Positions 49,286-60,964 of a stretch of DNA of 64,000 bases are shown piece after piece. The stretch's first letter is position 1. Every line of letters begins with the position of its first letter. Position numbers and translations under genes: made by a program. The notes beneath the pieces were generated by a model. The model was not told where the DNA came from. It ran no database searches and was given only the letters and a program-made list of their open reading frames with translations. Source of the DNA: Meghimatium bilineatum (taxonomy: Eukaryota > Mollusca > Gastropoda > Stylommatophora > Philomycidae); NCBI GenBank assembly GCA_034231615.1, contig CM067298.1:2795834-2859833 (forward strand), read 5' to 3'.

Positions 49286-49942
49286 TCCACATGTTGACCG
49301 TGGACACGGACAGACAACTCCAATTTCCCCTATGACGCTTAACTGTACAAGTAGAAATGACAATAGATTGATAAATAGATAGATGGATAGCTGCATGGAT
49401 AAGACAAGACTAGACTAGACTAGACATGACAGACTAACAGGTAGGTAGGCAGATGATGATGATGATGATGATGTTCCTCCTTCGCAAGCGAAGATGAGCA
49501 TGACATTAAAAAAAATACTACATGCGAAGAAAAATTAATAATAATAAGATATTGATAATTGTCTAATTTGGTTTGCGAGTTCGTAGATGTCCGATGAGTC
49601 CGATTCGTGCACGGAAAGTTCTATTGCAGTGCATTCAGGGGTGCTGAAGGTTCGGAGTAGGAGAATTTTGGAAATTATTCTTCCGCTTCTTGTACTTGTG
49701 GATTGCCAGCAGTGTTCTTTATTTTTCAAATTTAGTGATGCCAGCAGTGATCTGGGTGTGCCAGGCTGAGCGAACAAGTGCTGTAGGCAGGTAGGCGCGC
49801 GAGGTGAGAGAGAAAACCAGACGCACAACGTACTTCACGCCACTCGGTGGAAACCACAGGACATTTTATGTTGGTTATCAGAGACAGAACGTATTTGGAG
49901 AAGTAACACCAGATATCACATACTGATTGATAGTCACGCCAT
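49286..49942. other. Unassigned; GATG microsatellite and possible interspersed repeat
   Basis: A GATGATGATG run at about 49454-49473 is followed by TTCCTCCTTCGCAAGCGAAG. A sequence up to about 49830 has the look of an interspersed element 3' end. The minus-strand frame at 49535-49828 shows no known domain. At 49821-49890 lies copy 2 of dispersed repeat D2 (CAACGTACTTCACGC). Confidence 0.45.
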
Positions 49943-51080
49943 CTTGTTAACAATCTGTCACTTATACCGTCTTGTTAACAATCTGTCACTTATACCGTCT
50001 TGTTAACAATCTGTCACTTATACCGTCTTGTTAACAATCTGTCACTTATACCGTCTTGTTAACAATCTGTCACTTATACCGTCTTGTTAACAATCTGTCA
50101 CTTATACCGTCTTGTTAACAATCTGTCACTTATACCGTCTTGTTAACAATCTGTCACTTATACCGTCTTGTTAACAATCTGTCACTTATACCGTCTTGTT
50201 AACAATCTGTCACTTATACCGTCTTGTTAACAATCTGTCACTTATACCGTCTTGTTAACAATCTGTCACTTATACCGTCTTGTTAACAATCTGTCACTTA
50301 TACCGTCTTGTTAACAATCTGTCACTTATACCGTCTTGTTAACAATCTGTCACTTATACCGTCTTGTTAACAATCTGTCACTTATACCGTCTTGTTAACA
50401 ATCTGTCACTTATACCGTCTTGTTAACAATCTGTCACTTATACCGTCTTGTTAACAATCTGTCACTTATACCGTCTTGTTAACAATCTGTCACTTATACC
50501 GTCTTGTTAACAATCTGTCACTTATACCGTCTTGTTAACAATCTGTCACTTATACCGTCTTGTTAACAATCTGTCACTTATACCGTCTTGTTAACAATCT
50601 GTCACTTATACCGTCTTGTTAACAATCTGTCACTTATACCGTCTTGTTAACAATCTGTCACTTATACCGTCTTGTTAACAATCTGTCACTTATACCGTCT
50701 TGTTAACAATCTGTCACTTATACCGTCTTGTTAACAATCTGTCACTTATACCGTCTTGTTAACAATCTGTCACTTATACCGTCTTGTTAACAATCTGTCA
50801 CTTATACCGTCTTGTTAACAATCTGTCACTTATACCGTCTTGTTAACAATCTGTCACTTATACCGTCTTGTTAACAATCTGTCACTTATACCGTCTTGTT
50901 AACAATCTGTCACTTATACCGTCTTGTTAACAATCTGTCACTTATACCGTCTTGTTAACAATCTGTCACTTATACCGTCTTGTTAACAATCTGTCACTTA
51001 TACCGTCTTGTTAACAATCTGTCACTTATACCGTCTTGTTAACAATCTGTCACTTATACCGTCTTGTTAACAATCTGTCA
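49943..51080. repeat. 28 bp minisatellite, ~40 copies with no variant seen
   Basis: The unit is CGTCTTGTTAACAATCTGTC plus ACTTATAC. Reading all lines I find no substitution or indel among about 40 copies, unlike every other long array here. Each unit holds GTTAAC (HpaI). It is probably a very recent expansion, or copy number was fixed by assembly. Confidence 0.97.
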
Positions 51081-53004
51081 GTCACAACATATCCGTATCA
51101 GTTAACACCATGTGGTTAACATTGCTGTTGTCAATCATATTTTGTTAACATTCTTAGACAAGCACAACATATGATGTATAATTTCTATTCATCCTAAACA
51201 GGCGACAAACAACAACATAGCCAATGCATCATTGTAACTGGGCTACACATCTTCTCCAGGCTCATGCTAACACAGTAGTTTCTCTTGACGAACTACTTCA
51301 AACACGCATTGAATGAAATCAAGCTAGTAGTTTCACTGTCACAGAATTATCACCGCTCGCTACACACTAGGATCGCTACACATTAGGATCTCTAAACATT
51401 AGGATCAATGTACACTTTAACCTGATAGGTCAAGAGCCTCTTCAGAATTTAACACTCGGCGCACAAATCTAAGAGCAGAACTTCAAAGCTAAATAACCAG
51501 ATCTGAAGGTGTTTCAGCAAGCCCTAGGCGCATACAGTTTTCGTAGTTGCTCAAATCAGCATCTCATACTTAGGCCAACATAGGAAAATCTTGTGAGGGA
51601 ACTTTTTCTTTCTCTTATTCTGCATTTCATTCGCTTAAAATACGCCTATATTTCTTATTTTGTCTCCTCAACCAACTTCACCCACCGTGTTTTGATTTTG
51701 TCTGCTCAACTAACTGCACACAGCCACCGTCTTTTGATCGAATGTTGACTGGGATAATTGTTGATTGATAAAAAATGTATTTTGTCTGTACGTGCAGGAG
51801 ATACATTAAACATTCCGGGTATAAATATGTTTCTTGTGTGAGTATCTATGTGTGTGTGTGTGTCGCATGTCTATAAGTGTGTGTGTGTGTTTCGTTGTCC
51901 GTCTTAAAACAAAAGTTGCCAGCACGATATCTACAACTAGCTGTCTCATACTGTGATAGAGATTTGTAAACAAATTTGTGCTGTCAGCACTGAGGAACTT
52001 ATAGGGAGGGGGGGGGGCTACCTCATACACAATACCTGGTTGACTAATATGGTTGACTGATGGTCTTATAGGGTCCCCCTCATACACGCATAATATGGTT
52101 GACTGATGGTCTTATAGGGTCCCCCTCATACACGCATAATATGGTTGACTAATATGGTTGACTGATGGTCTTATAGGGGCCCCCTCATTCCTAATTGCAG
52201 ATTGACAGGATGTAGACTGAAGAACGGAATGCATTGTATCATGATTGACAGCTTTGTTGTGAGAACTGCGTCTTTTGGCTTGACGCATCCAACTTCAGTA
52301 TGGCTTCTGGGACACTTTGACCATAGATGGGATGAGACAGTAAACTCAACACTATAACCTCCTTAGCCACCTCTTAGGCCTGTAACATGCATGGAAAATA
52401 AAGTGTTGCTGTGCTTTGCTCCCCTGTTGTGTCCCGGCAGCACACAGGTATCACTGTTCTGTGTCTGTTCCTCTACAAAAGACATGATTCAGTGCATCAA
52501 ATTCAGGTTTTCTGACATCTTGACTAATCACAAATTGTAATGCACTCAAGATACTTCGATACTGGAACATTTTCTTCTAGTAAACTAGCTGTAGCATTAG
52601 AAACACAACACTGAAATAGTATGTTAGTACATAATTCAAAATAATCCCCAAATCCCCATCGAGGCCAACTCCTTGAAGTGGAGATTAGTCCAGCCAACAG
52701 AGGCAAGAAACAGATTGGTCAGACCACACCTGACATCGAGCAAGCCCTGGTGCTTAAGTCAGATATGTCAGGCTGGAGACTAGAAAACATGTCTTCACAA
52801 CAACAACAAAATTATCCCCAAATAAAAGTTTGACTGAAGAATTAACTGTACTAGAAATTGAACTCCATAAACTGCAGATTTAGAAAACTCATTTATTACA
52901 AGTATGGATTTGACATATTTCTGCTGTTATATTCCAGATATGTTTAGAATTAACATTTCAAATATGAATCAATCACTCCAGATATGCTTAGAATCTACAC
53001 TTTA
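51081..53004. other. Unassigned; short repeats of 16 and 46 bp
   Basis: At about 51360-51410 CTACACATTAGGATC occurs three times. At 52035-52185 a 46 bp unit with TGGTTGACTGATGGTCTTAT and TCCCCCTCATACACG occurs two to three times. GT runs lie near 51850-51890. A G run lies at about 52008. No gene recognised. Confidence 0.5.
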
Positions 53005-53975
53005 GACTAGTAGGATCAATCAATCTAGATATAGAATAAATAGCTCAAGATATAGAATCAATCACTCCATATATAGAATCAATCACTCCATATATAGAAT
53101 CAATCACTCCATATATAGAATCAATAACTCAAGCTATAGAATCAATCACTCAAGATATAGAATCAATCAATCCATATACAGAATCAATCACTCAAGCTAT
53201 AGAATCAATCACTCAAGCTATAGAATCAATCACTCCAGATATAGAATCAATCACTCAAGCTATAGAATCAATCACTCAAGCTATAGAATCAATCACTCAA
53301 GATATATAATCAATCACTCCAGATATATAATCAATCAATCCATATGTAGAATCAATCACTCAAGATATAGAATCAATCACTCAAGATATAGAATCAATCA
53401 CTCCAGATATAGAATCAATCAATCCATATGTAGAATCAATCACTCAAGATATATAATCAATCACTCAAGATATAGAATCAATCACTCCAGATATAGAATC
53501 AATCACTCAAGATATAGAATCAATCACTCAAGATATAGAATCAATCACTCCAGATATAGAATCAATCAATCCATATGTAGAATCAATCACTCCAGATATA
53601 GAATCAATCAATCCATATGTAGAATCAATCACTCCAGATATAGAATCAATCAATCCATATGTAGAATCAATCACTCCAGATATAGAATCAATCAATCCAT
53701 ATGTAGAATCAATCACTCAAGATATAGAATCAATCACTCAAGATATAGAATCAATCACTCCAGATATAGAATCAATCAATCCATATGTAGAATCAATCAC
53801 CCAAGATATATAATCAATCAATCCATATGTAGAATCAATCACTCCAGATATAGAATCAATCAATCCATATGTAGAATCAATCACTCAAGATATAGAATCA
53901 ATCAATCCATATGTAGAATCAATCACTCAAGATATAGAATCAATCACTCAAGATATAGAATCAATCACTCCAGTT
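53005..53975. repeat. Minisatellite, 21 bp unit, ~46 copies, 42 bp dimer period in part
   Basis: The unit is AGAATCAATCACTCCAGATA plus T, with CTCAAG, CATATG and CCATAT variants. From about 53545 to 53720 two variants alternate, giving a 42 bp period. Flanking sequence (CAGATATGCTTAGAATC at about 52980 and GATGTGCTTAGAATC at about 53978) is alike on both sides, suggesting the array grew between copies of one motif. Confidence 0.95.
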
Positions 53976-54169
53976 CAGATGTGCTTAGAATCAACATTTC
54001 AGACCAGTATAATTAAACATATATATATAATCTATCTATATACCTTGAATCATACATTATAAATATAGAATAAAGCACAATTAACATACATGGAATATTA
54101 ACATGATATAAATATGTGCATGAGATGAATAATGCTACATAAAGAATCTGTCTACTTCATCATTCATTC

Positions 54170-54307
54170 TCAAACTCTCGCTGGTTCTCTCTTGTAACAA
54201 GGACAATAGTTGACTAGATTTACAGCTGCATGTAGTCCAAAGAATAGAAATGAGTTGTGTCACAGTCTTAGTTGCGACAATGGTCTGACACATCTGTTTT
54301 TGGCAGT
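54170..54307 (+). repeat. Dispersed repeat D4, copy 2
   Basis: Counterpart of 29434-29570: CTCAAACTC, GCTGGTTCTCTC, GCATGTAGTCCA and ATAGAAATGAG in the same order. Confidence 0.6.
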
Positions 54308-55364
54308 ATAAGGAATTCAACGATTGAGATCTTATAATTGAAGCAGATTTTATACAGGACATTTATTGTCAAATATTGTTGAATGTTTAACAGCCACTAT
54401 TACTCCCATCCAACTGTATCACCATTTATAACAGAAATCATCAGTTTGAGAAACATAAACCAATGTGACTTGAGCTGGGTTTGTCAGGCAGTCTCACTAT
54501 CCACTCTGCCCACTAAACTGACCACTACAGATATACAATCAATACACCTGAGTGCTTCCGGGCCCGAAAGGGGAGTAAAGAATAGCAACACCGTTGACCT
54601 TCCTTGCATGTTGTAAGAGACGACACTGGAGGTTATGAAGTGTGAAGTTAACTTTCCCATCTCATACAGGTTAACAATGACACACACACAACCCACACTC
54701 AAGTCACATGTGCCACAAGCTGCAGTTATCAAAGCTAAGCTGTAAATGATGACACAGAGTATTCCATTCTCCAGACTACATCCTGTTCATCTGCAGGAGT
54801 TTGAGAACAAACGCAGAAGAAAAAGAATGAGTAAAAAGAATAATTTCAGAAACATTTTGATAACAATCATTCAGAGAATCATGGAAAATATTCACAAGCG
54901 TCAAGTCTGAGAAATCAAGTCCAGAGTAAATCAACAATGTTATGGGGGGGCGTGTGTGCGTGCGTGTGTGTGTGTCAGCATGTCATAAATATCAACAATT
55001 TCAGCATCTAAAAATCAAGATTAAGTCACAAAGAAAATTCAGAAACACACATTGCATGTTGTCAACAGAGTCAGTTCATTAATATGACAGGGTCAATTTC
55101 AACTCAAACATGAAGAAATATTTGTGCAAATACAAGAACTGTCAGGAGTTGTCCAGCGCTGCGGCTGAGAGGTAGATATGACCGTGTCTAGAACTGACTT
55201 GGAAATAAGCTGCAGACAGTTGAGCAGCTGGACCATATGGAAAGTATTAATATCCTACTGAATGTAAATATTGCCTATACTATCACTACAGCTAAAAACA
55301 AAATATGCTGGGCTGATAGTCATGCCATGATTAGGAGCATAAGCAACTTATCAGATATTACTTC
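54308..55364. other. Unassigned sequence
   Basis: A GT-rich run at about 54950-54975. Otherwise mixed single-copy-looking sequence with no gene that I can support. Confidence 0.45.
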
Positions 55365-55885
55365 TTCTGCTTCATCATTCTTCAGTCAGATATCAGGTTA
55401 CAGCACCAATAGCTTCAATGAATTGTGTGATTCGCTTCAGGTCATTAATGGAACCCCTCACGTCTGGAAGCAGTGCCGTCTCAGTAGGCCATATCTTCTC
55501 CCTCTCTTCTTGGTAGAGTTGACAGGCATGAAGAATGTGTTCTGCAGTCTCTGGGCTCAGTCCACAGTTGCACAGGTCTGTCTCACCAATCTTCAGCTTT
55601 CGGAACATGTGACTTCTCAGTCTGTTGTGACCAGTTCGTAGTCTGAAAATGATGGTTTGTTCCTTGCATGACATTTGGTGGTAGGGGTCATTTGGTTCTG
55701 CAGTTGGGTGCATTTGCTTCCACTTTTTCTTATATTCTGCTTTTAACATGGTCTTACTTTCATAGTACGTATTATCATTTTCTATTTGTTCCAGTGATCC
55801 CCCTTTCCTTGCCAGGAGATCAGCTTTTTCATTTCCAGGTATGCCACAGTGACCTGGGATCCACTGCAGTACTGTTTCTCAGATA
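55365..55885 (-). mobile_element. I-like LINE 3' fragment (RNase H end plus Cys/His tail)
   Basis: It starts abruptly at about 55885 within RNase H: VLQWIPGHCGIPGNEKADLL then ARKG, which keeps the last catalytic His and Asp. It continues into TIIFRLRTGHNRLRSHMFRK and CNCGLSPETAEHILHACQLY. It ends near a GAAGAAG-rich 3' tail. The tail peptide is clearly homologous to that at 34244-34579, but diverged enough to be a separate subfamily. A classic 5'-truncated insertion of about 520 bp. Confidence 0.85.
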
Positions 55886-56116
55886 TTATGTAGAGAGATT
55901 ATTTCAGAAATGTTTGTATACTAATTAAATGTCAGTAAACATTTAGAATGTCTAAACCTTGAGAATGTCAACAACATAAACATTAAGAATTCTAATAAAG
56001 TAAACATTAAGAATGTCAACCAATTAAACATTAGTTATATGAGTAAAGATAAAAATGTGGACAAAATAATCAACAACAATGTGAAAAGAGCAAACAATCA
56101 GAGAATGTTAGTAAAC

Positions 56117-57431
56117 GTGATAATATGTGAGACTGGTGTAGAACTGTATATAAAATAGTACTTATATCAAACACACAGACAATTAGCTTGACAATGAACT
56201 TACAGACTATAGTCTGACTATAGGGTATGAGTATGAAAAAATACAAATAACATTATAACAGGCAGTTTCAATCTTGAGATCTTTTTTTTTAAAAAGCACA
56301 ATACATAGAGTGAATATAAGAGTAAAATATAATAGCACTATCACACACAAAGGCATTAGATGGCAGACAATTAACAGCAGAGACATACAAGTTAACAATG
56401 ATGTATGTATACACAAGTATTGCCATAGAGAAGTACATTTAAAAAATAAAATTATTGGATATGAGAAGGACATAAAACAACCCTGCCTGAAAACAACATG
56501 AACAACAAAGGCCCCACCACCGAAGTCTTAATAAATTATCAGTATTAAGACCAAATGGCTTAAAGGTACCAAACTACAATATATAGGTAATTTTCAAGGG
56601 CTAACCTAGTTGTCTGTGGTTCAAGATCTTAATGCTGTGACCTGAAAGTCATGGGCACGACGATGATCAGCGCCACTGACATGTATAGTAACAGGAATAA
56701 GTGATCTATGATTAATGCCATCAAGATCGTGGCAAAAAGGGTATCTTTAGTCTTTTGCCAGTTTCACCTTTATATTTCTTGTCAAAGCATTTAAAGTGTT
56801 TTTTAATGACATAGAAATGCTGTGAGAAGAAATATATACCGGTAGGTGAAACTGGCAAAAGACTATGTGACCGTTTCTGGCAATATCTTCATGCCATTAA
56901 CCATGGATCGCATACTCTTGTCACTATATATTTCAATGGCACTGATCATCATGGTGCCCATAACATTCAGGTCACTGCATTAAGATCTTACATCACAGAT
57001 AATAGAGCTAGTTAAGCTCTTGAAAATCACTATATATTGCAGTTTGGTACCTTTTGAGCCATTTAGTCTTAATACTGATCATTCACTTATTTAGATTTTG
57101 TTGTGTTATGACTCAAGTTTTCAGGCATAGTTATTTCATTCTCATTCCCCATATATTGTAATGTACTTCTATATGACAATACTTATGTATACGTACATCA
57201 CTGTAACCTTGGATGTCTCTGATGTTAAATGTCTGTCGTCTAATACCTTTTGTAATTGTGCCATTATTTTTACTTTTTGTTCCCTTGTCTTGTATTTTCT
57301 TGAAAAATAAGACCTTAAATTTGAAATATTGAAACTGTCTTATATACTGTTTTGTGTATATTGTCTTACTCATACCCTATAGTCTGTGCGATCATTGTCA
57401 AGCTGATGAATTGTGTTTTATGTAAGTACTA
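56117..57431. mobile_element. Long foldback element, ~1.3 kb, arms ~600 bp
   Basis: The two halves are imperfect reverse complements about a centre near 56805. Paired blocks include TAGCTTGACAATG with CATTGTCAAGCT, CTATAGGGTATGAGT with ACTCATACCCTATAG, GGTACCAAACT with AGTTTGGTACC, and TAGTCTTTTGCCAGTTTCAC with GTGAAACTGGCAAAAGACTA. TTAGTAAAC borders both ends, but it is also part of the array, so the target duplication is uncertain. No coding frame of note; non-autonomous. Confidence 0.8.
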
Positions 57432-57526
57432 TTAGTAAACATTAAGAATGTTCTTAAAAAGTAAGTGTATAAATAAACATTAAGAATGCCAGTGAACATT
57501 AAGAATGTGGGTAAAGTAAACATTAA

Positions 57527-57740
57527 CTCCTTAGCTGTTGAGGTATTTTTAAGGATACGATGAAAAGCCACCGCTATTTTGCTCAGATCTTCCTCTTCTT
57601 AGCTTCCCAGGGAAAACATCCGCCTGGATGCTTATAATAAATCATCCAGATGAATTGTTTTCCTGGAAAATAAGAAGAAGCAGATCTTAGCAAATGGTGG
57701 CAACTACTCATTGTATCCTTAAGGATACCTCCGCAGCTAA
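57527..57740. mobile_element. Hairpin MITE, ~213 bp, at a TTAA site
   Basis: The arms (about 100 bp each) are reverse complements around a centre near 57633. TTAGCTGTTGAGGTATTTTT on the left matches TTAGCTGCGGAGGTATCC on the right (reverse complement). The inner blocks CAGATCTTCCTCTTCTTA and TAAGAAGAAGCAGATCTTA also pair. ATTAA lies on both sides (57522-57526 and 57740-57744). The flanks join to the array consensus (GTAAACATTAAGAATG). TTAA targeting suggests piggyBac-type mobilisation, but the ends are not canonical. Confidence 0.75.
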
Positions 57741-57960
57741 TTAAGAATGTTAGTAATCATTAAGAATGTCAATAAAGTAAACATTAAGAATGTCAATAAA
57801 GTAAACATTAAGAATGTCAATAAAGTAAACATTGAGAATGTCAATAAAGTAAACATTAAGAATGTTAGTAAACATTAAGAATGTTAGTAAACATTAAGAA
57901 TGTTAGTAAACATTAAGAATGTCAATTAAACAAACTAAAGAATGTCAGTAAACATGAAAT

Positions 57961-58559
57961 AAATGTCACTGTTCATATAAGAATTTTGATTGTTCCGTAC
58001 TTAATAAAAACACAAAAATTACAAACAATACAAAAGATACAGCTAATTGACCCAAGACAACATCCAGACAAGTGTCTAACTATATACAGTGAAACCTCAG
58101 CTTTCATTGATATCAGTTATCATCGTTTTCAGTTTTCACAGATTTGTTTCAGAGAAAAATTTGTCTCGATTTTCGTCAGTTGCCTCAGATTTTGTCAGAC
58201 TTTTAGCTTGTCCTAGTGTCAAAAGACCAAGAAGGGAAGTGAACCCAGATAGTGCCTGATACCTAAGTTCCCTATGGAGGGAGATTTTCCTTTCAAACAA
58301 TAAAGTCTCCCTTCCTCTTCGCCCATACTACACCAAAAAGAGTCTTCAGAAAAGTAAATACCATGTTAAATGTTAATTTATCCTTTTCATTAGTCTTTTA
58401 TATTCATTTGATATTATTTCTAATATTCTTATAGTTTTTGGTATTAGAACCCACTATTACGCCACTTAAGGTTTTCCATGATACAAATATTATTAGGTCT
58501 ACTGGATATATCAAGTCTATTAGGTTCAGGTATGCATAAGATTAAACAGTGAAAACATA
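57961..58559. other. Unassigned sequence
   Basis: ACAGTGAAACCTC at about 58087 resembles one end of a pogo/mariner element, but no second end is found. No gene. Confidence 0.45.
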
Positions 58560-59190
58560 GGCCTCAGTCTAAACAAGAAGACAACAGAAGTAATGGTTGT
58601 TTCAAAGAAATACACACAGCCACAATGCAGTATTACTATCAATGATGCAAAATTAAATCACGTGGAAAAAGTCAAGTATCGTGGCACCATTTTAACATCA
58701 GATGACGGGTGCTCCAATGAGATCAAGAACAGGATTGCACGGGCAAAATCTACATTTCAAAATATGAGAAACATTCTATGCAATGGAGTAATATCAATGC
58801 ATATGCAAGTTCGAGTGTTAGGATATTATATTGAGCCAATCCTTCCTTATGGAAGCGAAGCATGGACAGTAAACAAAAGTGTACAAGATAAGCTGGAGGC
58901 AACTGAGATGTGGTTTTTACGAAGAATGATGAAAATTCCATGGACAGTCAAGAAAAATAATGTAGAGGTTCCAGAGATCCTGGAGTAAAATGACAAATTA
59001 ATTATAGCAAAAATTAGAAGCAGACAATCAAGATTCTTAGGTCATGTGATGAGGAAAGTAAAACTTGAACATTTAATAACCATCGGAAAGATGAAGAGGA
59101 GAAGAGAAAGACAAAGAAAGAAATTTCTAGATGGATTGTCACTGCCACAAAAAGAAGTCAACAACTGAACTTATCAACAATACATGAGGC
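58560..59190 (+). mobile_element. RTE-like LINE, RT C-terminal part (best preserved of its family)
   Basis: LSLNKKTTEVMVVSKK leads into the block KVKYRGTILTSDDGCSNEI, then VRVLGYYIEPILPYGSEAWT and TEMWFLRRMMKIPW. After a single in-frame TAA at 58986-58988 the same frame continues IRSRQSRFLGHVMRKVKLEH and KMKRRRERQRKKFLDG. All blocks are in order and one stop is the only break seen from 58560 to 59165. The RT palm and endonuclease are missing. A second copy runs off the window at 63.6-64.0 kb. Confidence 0.85.
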
Positions 59191-59462
59191 AAAGAATTGT
59201 GGAGAAGTATGATTGTCTATGCCACTCAGCATGGCATATGATTGATCCATAAGTAACAATATTGTGAAAAGTTGTATATTAATGTTTGATGGGCCTGGTA
59301 CCCCTTTTTCTCTATAATGTGATTTTTGGAGAGAGAGAGAGAGAGGAGTACGTGTTTTACAAAAAATTTAATGCAGAAATAAACTAAAGTGGTATCAATA
59401 CAGAATATTTTATTTGAGAAAACTAATGAAAATCAAGTTGAATAAGAACAAATATACCTTGT
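59191..59462. other. Spacer with GA microsatellite
   Basis: GAGAGAGAGA at about 59329-59345. Otherwise nothing. Confidence 0.5.
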
Positions 59463-60770
59463 ACAAATATACAAATATGTTTGATGCAACTGTTTTGGAA
59501 ACATTTCTTGTACAAATATGTTTGATGCAACTGTTTTGGAAACATTTCTTGTACAAATATGTTTGATGCAACTGTTTTGGAAACATTTCTTGTACAAATA
59601 TGTTTGATGCAACTGTTTTGGAAACATTTCTTGTACAAATATGTTTGATGCAACTGTTTTGGAAACATTTCTTGTACAAATATACAAATATGTTTGACTC
59701 AATTGTTTTAGAAACATTTCTTGTACAAATATACAAATATGTTTGACTAATTGTTTTGCAAACATTTCTTGTACAAATATACAAAAATGTTTGACTCAAC
59801 TGTTTTAGAAACATTTCTTGTACAAATATGTTTGATGCAACTGTTTTGGAAACATTTCTTGTACAAATATACAAATATGTTTGACTCAATTGTTTTAGAA
59901 ACATTTCTTGTACAAATATACAAATATGTTTGACTAATTGTTTTGCAAACATTTCTTGTACAAATATACAAAAATGTTTGACTCAACTATTTTAGAAACA
60001 TTTCTTGTACAAATATACAAAAATGTTTGACTCAATTGTTTTAGAAACATTTCTTGTACAAATATACAAATATGTTTGACTAATTGTTTTGCAAACATTT
60101 CTTGTACAAATATACAAAAATGTTTGACTCAACTGTTTTAGAAACATTTCTTGTACAAATATGTTTGATGCAACTGTTTTGGAAACATTTCTTGTACAAA
60201 TATACAAATATGTTTGACTCAATTGTTTTAGAAACATTTCTTGTACAAATATACAAATATGTTTGACTAATTGTTTTGCAAACATTTCTTGTACAAATAT
60301 ACAAAAATGTTTGACTCAACTGTTTTAGAAACATTTCTTGTACAAATATGTTTGATGCAACTGTTTTGGAAACATTTCTTGTACAAATATACAAATATGT
60401 TTGACTCAATTGTTTTAGAAACATTTCTTGTACAAATATACAAATATGTTTGACTAATTGTTTTGCAAACATTTCTTGTACAAATATACAAAAATGTTTG
60501 ACTCAACTATTTTAGAAACATTTCTTATACAAATATACAAAAATGTTTGACTCAACTATTTTAGAAACATTTCTTGTACAAATATACAAAAATGTTTGAT
60601 GCAACTATTTTAGAAACATTTCTTGTACAAATATACAAAAATGTTTGATGCAACTATTTTATAAACATTTCTTGTACAAAAATGTTTGATGCAACTATTT
60701 TAGAAACATTTCTTGTACAAAAATGTTTGACTCAACTGTTTTGGAAACATTTCTTGTACAAATATAAATG
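59463..60770. repeat. Minisatellite with 39-49 bp units and a 187 bp higher-order period
   Basis: The core is GAAACATTTCTTGTACAAAT followed by ATGTTTGAxxCAACTGTTTT. Units differ by an optional ATACAAA, a GACTAATTG variant and a GATGCAAC variant. A four-unit block repeats exactly at 60084 and 60271 (187 bp apart), with a further copy at 59751. Open frames on both strands are repeat translations. Confidence 0.95.
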
Positions 60771-60964
60771 TATGCAGAATATCATAAAAATCATGTATCA
60801 TCTGGAAATTCTATCTACAAACATCTGGCTTTCAGGGGAAATAACCGTTAAAATTGTCAATACAAAGATTTTTTTAGTTGAATTGGTTTGTTGTAAAAAT
60901 AACAACACTGCGTAATATAGGGTTAAAAACTACATTTATTCTCTATAAAATGTGTTTTTTTAAT
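60771..60964. other. Short unassigned spacer
   Basis: Nothing recognised. Confidence 0.5.

Larger units (their letters stand above)
55925..57960. repeat. Degenerate 24 bp minisatellite split by two inverted-repeat elements
   Basis: The core is GTAAACATTAAGAATGTCAA plus TAAA. It occurs at 55925-56116, 57432-57526 and 57741-57960. The two gaps hold the foldback elements listed separately. The right-hand copies (after 57760) are the most regular. Confidence 0.85.

Noticed and set aside
49943-51080. CRISPR-like regular 28 bp repeats
   Set aside because: The repeats are directly head to tail with no spacers, in a eukaryotic repeat-rich context and without cas genes.
52640-52800. Possible LINE-end similarity around the direct reading AGAAACAGATTGGTCAGACC
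   Set aside because: Translations gave no convincing motif in any frame.
58087-58100. Pogo/mariner-like end ACAGTGAAACCTC
   Set aside because: Only one end is seen; no complementary end or TA pair within 2 kb.
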